Shown piece after piece: positions 29,790 to 37,844 of a stretch of 64,000 bases of DNA. Each line of letters opens with the position of its first letter. Positions within the stretch are counted from its first letter, which is position 1. The notes under the pieces are model-generated. The model made no database searches. It was given only the letters and a program-made list of their open reading frames with translations, and had not been told where the DNA came from. A program made the translations under genes and the position numbers. This DNA comes from Polystyrenella longa (GTDB taxonomy: Bacteria; Planctomycetota; Planctomycetia; Planctomycetales; Planctomycetaceae), in assembly GCF_007750395.1 (NCBI RefSeq), contig NZ_CP036281.1:5913001-5977000 (forward strand). The letters are read 5' to 3'.

Positions 29790-30128
29790 CTATTTGGCGG
29801 GAACGGAAACAAGACATTCCAGACGGAGATAATCCAGTGGGCATTTTTTTATGCAGAATCATTCGCACCAGTGCTTCTTCGATTATCCCGGAATCAACTA
29901 TTGCATGAATGTATTTGGAATAGGTGTCGTTCAAGGTTTCCCACGAATCGGGAAATGTTGGCTCCAAATAACCCCGGGATACACCAGAAGGAATGATCTC
30001 TGATGAAACATGGCGGGAATCAACAGGTCAGCTTTCGCATCAAAGCTGATAAATGCCCCCGCTACTTCTTCTTTCGTTGCAGGCAAGGCCCTCTTGTGCT
30101 GCAAGGAAGGCATATCGACAATTCCCAT
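29790..30128 (-). pseudogene. Small gene broken by two single-base slips
   Basis: Three overlapping frames join into one plausible protein. It opens with an ATG at 30128 and reads GAFISFDAKADLLIPAMFHQ. Near 29997 a lost G shifts the frame into EIIPSGVSRGYLEPTFPDSW and on through NDTYSKYIHAIVDSGIIEEA. At a run of seven T (29844-29850 on the plus strand) a second slip would end the protein as CPLDYLRLECLVSVPAK at a stop at 29790. Neither slip can be proved without a homologue. The reconstructed protein of about 113 residues is unfamiliar. Both lesions are of the type caused by replication slippage or by sequencing error in homopolymers. Confidence 0.5.
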
Positions 30129-30268
30129 TTAACTTGACGATTTTCCTTATAGAATTTCACAAAGGCCGTGACTGCCCAGACCAGCCATACAGTCGCAAAC
30201 AAAGCTGTTATAATGATGCCATTTTCCAGTCTAAAAAAACAGGAGTCGCTGTTGCTGGAGAACTCTTT

Positions 30269-31495
30269 TTAGTCATCTGAGTCCCCTCCATCTCCCGTAT
30301 ATGGAATGGGGACTGTTAATTTCGACCAACTGAAATCGATTTCCTGTTTAGTATCAGTGAGTCGATTATAATACAGTGCGCGTTTTTGCTTCAGATGAAT
30401 GAGAAACCAGGCGCTTGCATCAACAACAGGAGTAATATGCGTTGCATTAAACGGGATTGTTTTGCGATAAACAACTTTGCTGGTAATTGGTTCGAACAAC
30501 AGAATTTCACTGCCTGTTCTATCTTCTGTGGCCATTGTTGCCCAAAACACTAATGAGGAACCATCTTGCTGTGGGCATAGTTGGTATGTGAAGTGTGAGT
30601 AATCGATCTCTTGATCCGTAGCAAATCCTTCCGGATGGATAAGTATCAGCTCGGCTCGCAAGTGAAGATTTTCATCAGTAAATAATCGTGGTAATTTGGT
30701 CACAGAATCCAGACTATACATACCCAGGTTTGGATAATACCCAGACCATTGCTCGGTCGTTTCCGGCAAATCAAGAGTTTCTGTGAAGACTTGTTGGTCG
30801 GGAGAATAGACTGCGAATGAACCATCGTATAACCTCACCCCAAGTTTACCTTCGATCAATTGCCATCCAGCCCCTACCGCTTCGGTGTCAGGTAATTCAG
30901 GGACGATGACCTCTCCGGAATGAATATCCAGAACCGCGTTGACCGTTACTGTAGCACGCTGTTTAAAAACTCGATTACCGATAGTTTCTTCTCGAACAAT
31001 GTTCTTGGTCGCGATAAAATAGACATCATCAAATCCGTCAAACAGGATTAAGCTCCCTGCTGCTCCAATTAAGTAAGTAAAAAAACCGACTTCAGTTGAA
31101 TTCTTAACCGAACATTGTTGTCCTTCTTTTCCTGTTTTCATGTCATGGATTTTAAGTTGCAGAGTACCGTCATGAGTCCCCATAATTGCCAACCTTGTGG
31201 CAGAGACACCATAGACGACTTCTTGTCCTAAATTTGTGCGAGACTCAATCTTGCCATCGACAAGACGCACTAACTCTGTTTCGCCATACAAACTGTTCTC
31301 GGAAGACAATATATGCAAGATACTTGGCTCGTCTGCTCTCAGATGAGAGGAGGCAAGCAGCAGCAAAAGAAGAAAGGTTTGGACAACACATCCTAAGGTA
31401 CATGAACGCTGTATCGGAGTGCTTGAATCGGAGGAGCGACATTGTCTGATATTCAAAATGGATACAACACCGACAGTTTTTTTTAAAATTTTCAT
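30269..31495 (-). CDS. Exported hypothetical protein, possible beta-propeller
   Basis: A 408-residue protein whose ATG at 31495 follows CAGGAG. The long N-terminal region ends in a hydrophobic segment (TFLLLLLLASSHLRA), so it is probably exported, with a cleavage site near LRADEPS. The mature part has repeated blade-like phrases, such as TLQLKIHDMKTGKEGQQCSV, KLGVRLYDGSFAVYSPDQQV and SEILLFEPITSKVVYRKTIP, which suggest a WD40- or PQQ-like beta-propeller of unknown function. The tail is GDGGDSDD. No operon partner is apparent. Confidence 0.68.
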   Translation of the reverse strand: MKILKKTVGVVSILNIRQCRSSDSSTPIQRSCTLGCVVQTFLLLLLLASSHLRADEPSILHILSSENSLYGETELVRLVDGKIESRTNLGQEVVYGVSATRLAIMGTHDGTLQLKIHDMKTGKEGQQCSVKNSTEVGFFTYLIGAAGSLILFDGFDDVYFIATKNIVREETIGNRVFKQRATVTVNAVLDIHSGEVIVPELPDTEAVGAGWQLIEGKLGVRLYDGSFAVYSPDQQVFTETLDLPETTEQWSGYYPNLGMYSLDSVTKLPRLFTDENLHLRAELILIHPEGFATDQEIDYSHFTYQLCPQQDGSSLVFWATMATEDRTGSEILLFEPITSKVVYRKTIPFNATHITPVVDASAWFLIHLKQKRALYYNRLTDTKQEIDFSWSKLTVPIPYTGDGGDSDD

Positions 31496-31575
31496 TTTTC
31501 AACTCCTGTTTCAGGATATATCGGAGGCCATTTTTCCTTGTTGAAAACATCCTTCTGGAACTCGCGTCTCTTTCG

Positions 31576-32314
31576 ATGTCGATTTCCAGAAAGTACGTCG
31601 AACAGTATTCGCACCCCAAGAGTCCCAAGAAGTATACGCAGTTGCAAAAACGATTACAGCTAAAGCAACTGCCAAGTTACTCCACACTCAAGTACTTTGC
31701 AGATCGGTCGTATGTACTCGATCTCATCGACAAAATGCTGGCGAACATCATCAAAGAATTCGCCCCGACTGTCGAGGAAGCGACAATCGACCCGACACGC
31801 ATGGAGACCACTTCTATAAGCGCGCACTACAAAACAGGGAGTGGAAAAGACCGCTAAAATATGTCAAGCTTTCCGTCGGTGTGTTGGTGAGCTCAATATG
31901 ACCAGCCAGTCTCGTGGTCAGTTGGGGGCCTTACAATGACAAACGAGAAGCACGACCACTACTCGCTAAAACTAAATCAGTGACGCAACCACAACGTTTG
32001 TTTGCGGACAACGGTTGTTAGCGGATAAGGGACACGACGCGGAGTAGGTACATGAATTCTGCCGTGAAGACTGTAACGTGGAAAGCTGGATTCCTCCGGC
32101 AGTACATCGACAGGATGGCCAAGTCATCGGTCGGTATCGTTCACGAATGACACAGTAAACATTGCAGGAAAAAAGTTACGGAAAACGTTGGATCGTGGAA
32201 TCCTTCATGAGTGGCTTGAAGCGAACGACAGGCTCCGCCCTGTCTGCGAGATCGGAGAAGGCTCTGATCGTCGAAGCTGGACTTCGAGTCCTGGCCTATG
32301 CCCTGCGGCGTTAG
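31576..32314 (+). pseudogene. Degraded DDE transposase of an insertion sequence
   Basis: The first 93 codons (31576-31857) read KSPKKYTQLQKRLQLKQLPS and EEATIDPTRMETTSISAHYK. Later frames give YVKLSVGVLVSS, then PASLVVSWGPYNDKREARPL, VESWIPPAVHRQDGQVIGRY and, ending at a TAG at 32314, YGKRWIVESFMSGLKRTTGS with LRVLAYALRR. These phrases are those of DDE transposases of the IS4/IS5 superfamily; the exact family is not certain. At least two frameshifts and three stops (for example after NGC near 32011 and after RMTQ near 32155) separate the parts. Clear terminal repeats of the element were not seen. The next gene ends 48 bp downstream. Confidence 0.85.
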
Positions 32315-32362
32315 CCCACAAACTACGCTCTATGATTTGTTTTCAACAAGGCAAGACTGCTT

Positions 32363-34078
32363 CTAAGTGAAGTCAGTCGGGTTTCCGAACAGGCCGCTGC
32401 CACCGGTGTTACCAGTACCACCTTGCAGGGGCTCTTTACGTTTGCGAACGTAAGGAGTGACATCTTCTTCTGGCTCATCCTTCGCTGATTCTGGTTTGGC
32501 GATCAGAGCTTTCAGCGACAGGCCGATACGATGTTTCTTCTGATCGACTTCGAGGATCTGCACGTCGACCTGCTGGCCTTCTTTCAAAACGTCCGTCACT
32601 TTGTTCACTCGTTTATGATCGAGTTCGCTGATATGGATCAACCCTTCGACCCCCTGTTCCAGTTCGACGAATGCTCCGAAATCGGTTGTGCGGGTCACCT
32701 TGCCGGAGACCGAGTTTCCTTTTTCGTATTTCGTCTCCGCTGTCGTCCAGGGGTTCTGAACGAGTTGCTTCATACCGAGGCCGATTCGTTTTTTCTCTTC
32801 GTCGATCGAAATGATCTGGACTTCGACTTCCTGACCTTCTTTCAAAACGTCGGAGGGATGGTTGATCCGCATCCAGCTGATTTCACCGACATGCAGGAAA
32901 CCATCAATCGAACCCAAGTCAACAAAGGCACCGTAGTTCTTGATCGTTTTGACTTTACCCTGGTGTTGCTGACCAACAGCGAGAGTTCCCCAGATTTCAC
33001 CCTGCTCTTCTTCGCGCTGCGCCTGCAGGTACTGCCGACGACTGACGACCAGGTTTCGTTTTTTCGGGTTCACTTCCAGGACAACGGCGGTCACTTTCTG
33101 ACCGACGAATGGCTCGAGGTCGCTGATGAATCCGATATCAACCTGACCTGCGGGCATGAAAGCACGGAGATTACTGACCGAGACCTCAAGGCCCCCTTTG
33201 ACTGTTTTGGTAACCATTGCGTCGACAACTTGACCGACATCGACGGCACTCCAGTCGCCGCCCACTTTCTGGCGACCACCGGACAGGTTCAAGTGAATTA
33301 ATCCCTCATTCGGATCGACTTTCGCGACACGCACGCTGATTTCGCTGCCCACTTCGGGAGGCCCTTTGGGGAACTGTCGAAGTGAAAGTACTCCAGAGGA
33401 GCGGAGTCCCAGTTCGATGAAGACATCGTCGCCGTTGATGGAATCAACTTTTCCTTTGAGTCGATCACCTTCACCAACTTCAGCTTCGCTGATTTTGACG
33501 GGGTCAGCATCGGAGTTTGATGCGGCGGTGGCAGCAAGATCGCCACTGGCCATTTCCCCAGCCATCGCTGCTTCCAACTGAGCGTCGATATCGGCATCGA
33601 GATCATCGGCTTTAGGAATATCGACTTTTGCGGCCTTCGGTTTAGGAGCCGAGGCTTCTTTCATCTGTTCCAGAATCGCTTCGCTATTCACGGCGCTCGT
33701 GTTTACTTCGCTTATCGCAGTTTCAGGATTCGTGGTGGCTTCCATGGCGGTTGTGGCTTCGGCAGTCGCTTCGGCCGCTGGCTCAACTGCGGGTGTCTCG
33801 GCGACCTCGGAGGTCGGAGCGGATTGTTCCGCTGCCGGTGTACTCGACTGCTCCTGAGACTGTGTTTGTTCTGGGGCAGATGACACTTCCGGTGCGGGTT
33901 GGGTTCCGACCGCTTTCATCTCCTGAGGTTGATTCCGCTTCATCCGTTCGGCCAGGGGCGCCTTTTCGGACGAGGTTGATTCCTCAGTCGCAGAAGTTTC
34001 GGGCTGAACAGTTTGTTTTTGCTGTTCCGTATCCGCTGAAGTGTTTTGGTCCGGAGTCACAGATTCGTTCGAAGTCAT
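32363..34078 (-). CDS. rpsA: Ribosomal protein S1-like protein with four S1 domains
   Basis: A 571-residue RNA-binding protein. Residues 1-195 are low complexity, rich in Ala, Glu, Thr and Pro. Four S1 domains follow at about 205-275, 290-358, 375-445 and 460-530, each with the G-x-V-x-x-I pattern, for example YGAFVDLGSIDGFLHVGEIS and FGAFVELEQGVEGLIHISEL. The tail is basic and Gly-rich. Bacterial S1 helps the 30S subunit bind and unfold mRNA. Six S1 domains are usual in Proteobacteria and four in many other phyla. The long disordered N-terminal extension is unusual and may be lineage-specific. Confidence 0.88.
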   Translation of the reverse strand: MTSNESVTPDQNTSADTEQQKQTVQPETSATEESTSSEKAPLAERMKRNQPQEMKAVGTQPAPEVSSAPEQTQSQEQSSTPAAEQSAPTSEVAETPAVEPAAEATAEATTAMEATTNPETAISEVNTSAVNSEAILEQMKEASAPKPKAAKVDIPKADDLDADIDAQLEAAMAGEMASGDLAATAASNSDADPVKISEAEVGEGDRLKGKVDSINGDDVFIELGLRSSGVLSLRQFPKGPPEVGSEISVRVAKVDPNEGLIHLNLSGGRQKVGGDWSAVDVGQVVDAMVTKTVKGGLEVSVSNLRAFMPAGQVDIGFISDLEPFVGQKVTAVVLEVNPKKRNLVVSRRQYLQAQREEEQGEIWGTLAVGQQHQGKVKTIKNYGAFVDLGSIDGFLHVGEISWMRINHPSDVLKEGQEVEVQIISIDEEKKRIGLGMKQLVQNPWTTAETKYEKGNSVSGKVTRTTDFGAFVELEQGVEGLIHISELDHKRVNKVTDVLKEGQQVDVQILEVDQKKHRIGLSLKALIAKPESAKDEPEEDVTPYVRKRKEPLQGGTGNTGGSGLFGNPTDFT

Positions 34079-34381
34079 TTACCTAAATTCCTGGAATAGC
34101 TGATGGAGCGTCCATCCGAGTTGACCCCTTGATACAGGGGTCAATAGTCGGAATCAATCCATCCGTCGCACGGTGTGTATGGCGAACATCACATAAGTAT
34201 GTTCCCACTCTACGATTGTCACGGTCCGTGGGATCTGTCTCTGTCGGCGCGATGGGGCACGACATCATTCGTTTCATGCTTTACGATAGCTAATGCCTAC
34301 CCCACATTCGAGTCCGTTTTATGCCTGAACAGAGATGTTCATCAAATATTTTTGCTCCGCCGGAAAAGCCCCGCTGCCACC
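34079..34381. other. Intergenic region upstream of the S1 gene
   Basis: About 300 bp between the start of the S1 gene and the stop of the FGE-like gene, both on the minus strand. It should hold the S1 promoter and leader. No gene or autoregulatory structure was recognised. Confidence 0.35.
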
Positions 34382-35233
34382 CTATTGGCCCGTTTCGCCT
34401 CCCGGGACAGGTGTACTTTTGACACAGCGGAACCCAACAGCATCGTCCCGGACCGATTCCTTCATCATTTTTCGATAGCTGCTGGTCAACTCATCATACC
34501 TGTTTTTCCACGATCCTCCTCGCAAAACAGCCTGTTTTGCGTCATTTGTTCGACGTGGAGAACCGTCGGTCGGGGCGTCTGTGAAACCAGCAACCCCATC
34601 GTCCGAAACGAATTCCCACAAATATCCATGCATATCGTACAGGCCCCAAGGGTTCGGTTTGAGGGCCCCAACGGGGGGATCGTTCCCGGCAGCGTTCCCG
34701 GTGTGCCAGGCAAAGTCGTCCAGAATCGAGGCCATCTTGCCGAGATCCTCGTCCGCTTGCGCTTTGTTCCCGAAGCTGTAAACGGTCGTTGTTCCCGCAC
34801 GACAGCAATACTCCCATTCCGCCTCGGACGGTAACCGAATGATTTCGCTCTCGGCGATCAACTTCCGGGCCCGTAACAGACCGGTCAATTTCTCACAGAA
34901 TTCCCGTGCCTCGTCCGGCGACATCATCTCCACTGAGTTCCGCGGCCCGGTCCAGCGACTCGGGTTTTCCTCCATTACCAGTTCATACAGGTTTTGCGGC
35001 ACCTCATACTTCGCTATCGAAAACGAATAATCGAAGGTGACCTCGTGCACTGGCTCCGCCTGTTCTCCTTCAATCCTCGATCCCATCTGGAACGACTTTG
35101 GAAAATTTCCCTCGCCAGGAGTGATGACTACCAACTCCTCCACAAACGTCTTCAGCAAATCAGGCTCCTCCGCATGAAGCGGCACGCAGACCAACAGGGC
35201 ACATAGTATGAATACAGATCGAAGATAGGTCAT
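34382..35233 (-). CDS. Exported formylglycine-generating-enzyme-like (SUMF1) protein
   Basis: A 283-residue protein. The ATG at 35233 gives a signal peptide (RSVFILCALLVCVPLHAEE), so the longer upstream frame was not used. The FGE-sulfatase domain covers about residues 30-275 with FQMGSRIEGEQAEPVHEVTF, RLPSEAEWEYCCRAGTTTVY, NPWGLYDMHGYLWEFVSDD, AVLRGGSWKNRYDELTSSYR and VGFRCV. Members either oxidise the sulfatase active-site cysteine or have other or no catalytic role. Being exported and single-domain, it cannot be assumed to serve the sulfatase at 55203. The REP region lies directly upstream. Confidence 0.88.
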   Translation of the reverse strand: MTYLRSVFILCALLVCVPLHAEEPDLLKTFVEELVVITPGEGNFPKSFQMGSRIEGEQAEPVHEVTFDYSFSIAKYEVPQNLYELVMEENPSRWTGPRNSVEMMSPDEAREFCEKLTGLLRARKLIAESEIIRLPSEAEWEYCCRAGTTTVYSFGNKAQADEDLGKMASILDDFAWHTGNAAGNDPPVGALKPNPWGLYDMHGYLWEFVSDDGVAGFTDAPTDGSPRRTNDAKQAVLRGGSWKNRYDELTSSYRKMMKESVRDDAVGFRCVKSTPVPGGETGQ

Positions 35234-35394
35234 GGGAGAATATGTTTTTCGGGTTGGAACCACAGATGGACGCAGATAAACACGGATTTGATTTAACCAT
35301 ATTTCAATTGAAATAACACGATTAAAACCTGGTCCAGAGTGAAGGCAAATTGAAGTCAGGCACTTCCCCTCAATGCCAGACGACCTATTGAAGT

Positions 35395-35559
35395 GTGCCA
35401 CGGTTTGCTTGTCAAACCGTGCCGTTGTGTGGACGATTGAGGATAAAACTTCAACGGGTTGTGATTGAGGAATCAATCCAAACGAGACAGCTTTTCTCTT
35501 GAAGGAGCATTCGAAGACCGATGTTGCAATCGCACGGCTAGACGAGCTAGCCGTGGCAC
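35395..35559 (+). repeat. REP-like repeat unit A
   Basis: A 165-bp unit that begins with GTGCCACGG and ends with its inverse CCGTGGCAC. Its left arm folds into CACGGTTTG-cttgt-CAAACCGTG and its right arm into CACGGCTAG-acgag-CTAGCCGTG, two perfect 9-bp hairpins 110 bp apart. Unit B is nearly the same, and the block CTTGAGTGATATATCATC plus AGCATGGTCCACAATCATCG after the unit is shared too. This block contains the start codon of the transposase gene at 35585. Confidence 0.88.
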
Positions 35560-35584
35560 CCTTGAGTGATATATCATCAATAGC

Positions 35585-36169
35585 ATGGTCCACAATCATC
35601 GTAAAACAGTTCGCCACTTCGAGGATTCTCCCGACATTCACGAACTCACATTCTCATGTCATCAACGGAAACCGTTGCTGGTGAATGAAACTTGGAAGAA
35701 GCTCCTCGCCGAACATATCACACGGGCTATGGCTCGGCATCGATATGGTCTGATTGCATTCGTATTAATGCCGGAACATGTCCATTTACTTGTCACTCCC
35801 CAACCGGGGAGTGGATCTATCTCAACATTGCTGAGTGGAATCAAACGTCCCTTCTCCTATCGGATAAAGCAAGAATTGATAAAGACGGACAGTCCGTTAT
35901 TAAACGAATTGATGATGCCTAAACGTGACGGTGAGTTCCGCTTCCGATTTTGGCTGGACGGACCAGGCTACGATAGAAACATCACGAATCAGAAGACTTT
36001 GGAATTAGCCATTAACTACATCCACGAGAATCCCGTTAAACGAGGATTAGTCGAACGGGCAGTCGATTGGAAATGGTCCAGTGGACGATCGTATGTCTTA
36101 CCAGAAACACCACCGGACAGCGAGTTACCACGAATCGACAAGCTCGATTCCTTTAGGCTTGAAAAATAA
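35585..36169 (+). CDS. REP-associated tyrosine transposase (RAYT, Y1/IS200-like)
   Basis: A 194-residue single-strand DNA nuclease of the Y1 (HUH) type. The HUH motif is FVLMPEHVHLLVTP, and the likely catalytic tyrosine lies in the segment about 120-140 (AINYIHENPVKRGLVERAVD). RAYTs are immobile host proteins believed to move and maintain REP elements. Three REP-like units surround the gene at 35395, 36187 and 36446, and the first block of the gene is part of the repeated sequence. No left or right ends of an IS200 element are seen, which fits a RAYT. Confidence 0.93.
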   Translation: MVHNHRKTVRHFEDSPDIHELTFSCHQRKPLLVNETWKKLLAEHITRAMARHRYGLIAFVLMPEHVHLLVTPQPGSGSISTLLSGIKRPFSYRIKQELIKTDSPLLNELMMPKRDGEFRFRFWLDGPGYDRNITNQKTLELAINYIHENPVKRGLVERAVDWKWSSGRSYVLPETPPDSELPRIDKLDSFRLEK

Positions 36170-36186
36170 AAATCAACAAGGCAGGG

Positions 36187-36350
36187 GTGCCACGGTTTGC
36201 TTGTCAAGCCGTGCCGTTGTGTGGACGATTGAGGATAAAACTTCAACGGGTTGTGATTAAGGAATCAATCCAAACGTGACAGCTTTTCTCTTGAAAGAGC
36301 ATCGAAGACCGATGTTGCAATCGCACGGCTAGGCGAGCTAGCCGTGGCAC
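36187..36350 (+). repeat. REP-like repeat unit B
   Basis: A 164-bp unit that begins 18 bp after the RAYT stop codon and has the same boundaries and paired hairpins as unit A. One arm carries a mismatch (CACGGTTTG with CAAGCCGTG). It is followed at 36352-36392 by the same 41-bp block as unit A, including a copy of the first 17 bases of the transposase gene. Confidence 0.88.
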
Positions 36351-36445
36351 CCTTGAGTGATATATCATCAGTAGCATGGTCCACAATCATCGCTTCTATT
36401 AATTGCCCATCTCCTTCCCCTCAATATCAGACGACCTATTGAAGT

Positions 36446-36803
36446 GTGCCACGGTTTGCTTGCCAAACCGTGCCGTTGTGTGGACGATTGAGAGTGTAGT
36501 TTCAACGGGTCGTGATTACGGAATCAAGCCAGAGGTGACCGCTTTTCTTGTGATGCAGCATTCGAGGACCGATGTTGCTATCGCACGTCTAGGCTAGCTA
36601 GAACCTGTCCAGGATAAGTGTGGCGGCTATCGGTCCCGAAAAGCCCTTAAAAACAGTAGAGGCCATTTCAAAACCCGGTTGTGGCTGTCTGATACTCTAC
36701 ATGGACAGGGTGAACGTGACCCATCAGAGGGTTTTGAAACTACTACTAGGCTACGCCGCCAGAACACGCTACGGTCATCTGGAATGCGCTCTAGCCGTGG
36801 CAC
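36446..36803 (+). repeat. REP-like repeat unit C, split by an insertion
   Basis: The unit begins with GTGCCACGG at 36446 and ends with CCGTGGCAC at 36795-36803. It is more diverged than A and B. It shares with unit A the 30-bp left flank around CCCCTCAATATCAGACGACC at 36413-36445. The right hairpin is interrupted after CTAG at 36601 by 189 bp of unrelated DNA. Confidence 0.82.
36602..36790. mobile_element. 189-bp MITE-like insertion in unit C
   Basis: Between the two halves of REP unit C lies a 189-bp segment flanked by CTAG on both sides (36598-36601 and 36791-36794), a likely 4-bp target duplication. CTAG is a target site used by some IS5-family elements. Its ends are only weakly inverted, with TCCAG-AT near each end. 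Inside it, TTTCAAAACCC (36666-36676) and GGGTTTTGAAA (36729-36739) form an inverted repeat. The phrase around 36656-36675 matches the 28-bp repeat at 45171 in inverse orientation. It encodes no protein. Confidence 0.6.
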
Positions 36804-36887
36804 CCTATGTTTTGTGCTTACTTAAGTGAATGACATCTTAAGTTGATGATATAGGCCGACAGACGAAATCGTAGGTTGGTAAGAAAC

Positions 36888-37838
36888 TCACTTGCCTAGC
36901 AACTTTCCGATCACCCAAGTAGGTACTTGTGCTAACCCGGATGTAGACAGTCGGCGGGTGGTCCATTTATTCAGGTCGTCCAAGAGAGGTTCGTTATATA
37001 ACTCTTGGGCGTTAACCATCAACTCCAGAGCGAAGCCGTGTTGGTTCTGGAGTGTGGTGAGCATCCAACCGAGGAGATAGCTTCGCAGCGAATGTTGTCC
37101 CTTATAAGTATTGAGGTAACACATCTCACCCCAACCGGGAGAGGGGCGTTGCCCTTTCGACCAAAGACGTTGACGCGTTGGGGATTGCTGGCGAAGTATT
37201 TCGGATGCAATCCGACGAGGGCCTTTGATATCGAAGTGACTGAGCCAGAAGGGTTCTTTGGATAATTGTGCCAGGACTTCGTGCAGTTTGTCTTCCCCTT
37301 CGTAAGCGTCGATCAGGCCGGGTTCGAATTCCGCGAGGAGAATTCGGTTCCGAATCTCTTCGGGCAAGCTCATGAAGAGACGCAAATCCGTCCCCTGCGA
37401 ATCGGTCTTGAACCAGTCGATGCAATCAAGTTCCAGTTTATTGAGGACTTCCGGTAACGTAATGGTCGGGACGGTCGTTTTCTCTTTAACCTCGAACAAC
37501 GGCGCAAAGTCCCAAACGGTCAGTGCCTCGTTGTCGGGGGAAAGCAGGCTGGAACAGAAGGGGGATTCTGTCAGGTAGAAGGGCGCGTCGGTCTGTTTTT
37601 CAGCCACAACTGCGGCGGGAATAAGATGCAACTGCTTATACCCGGAAGAGGCCGTCGTCGTTTCATCGAATTCCCGTTGATCAGCATCGAAGGCGATACA
37701 GATCGAGTGCGCCGCCAGCGATTTCCAAGCAGCGTGCATGTCACCCGACGCGCCAATATCGACCAGCACGGGCGGCTGCTCCACGAGCGTAGGGTGCGAC
37801 AGAACACGATCGAACAATTTGCGGGGAAGGGAGGGCAT
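36888..37838 (-). CDS. FkbM-family SAM-dependent methyltransferase
   Basis: A 316-residue protein with the SAM-binding Rossmann motif VLVDIGASGDMHAAWKSL, an acidic residue at AFDADQREFDE and the mid-motif LELDCIDWFKTDSQGTDLRL, which is the FkbM hallmark of a lysine-threonine-aspartate segment. FkbM methyltransferases O-methylate polyketides, sugars or glycans. Its ATG follows the stop of the molybdoenzyme gene by six bases, so the two are translated from one message. The C-terminal 110 residues are not family-typical. Confidence 0.85.
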   Translation of the reverse strand: MPSLPRKLFDRVLSHPTLVEQPPVLVDIGASGDMHAAWKSLAAHSICIAFDADQREFDETTTASSGYKQLHLIPAAVVAEKQTDAPFYLTESPFCSSLLSPDNEALTVWDFAPLFEVKEKTTVPTITLPEVLNKLELDCIDWFKTDSQGTDLRLFMSLPEEIRNRILLAEFEPGLIDAYEGEDKLHEVLAQLSKEPFWLSHFDIKGPRRIASEILRQQSPTRQRLWSKGQRPSPGWGEMCYLNTYKGQHSLRSYLLGWMLTTLQNQHGFALELMVNAQELYNEPLLDDLNKWTTRRLSTSGLAQVPTWVIGKLLGK

Positions 37839-37844
37839 CGTGCG

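Noticed and set aside
34382-35233. FGE-like protein as dedicated activator of the sulfatase at 55203
   Set aside because: The genes are 20 kb apart and the FGE-like protein is exported, so no link can be supported.
36620-36829. 69-codon frame in the MITE-like insertion
   Set aside because: It crosses the insertion boundary at 36790 into the REP unit, so it is a chance frame.
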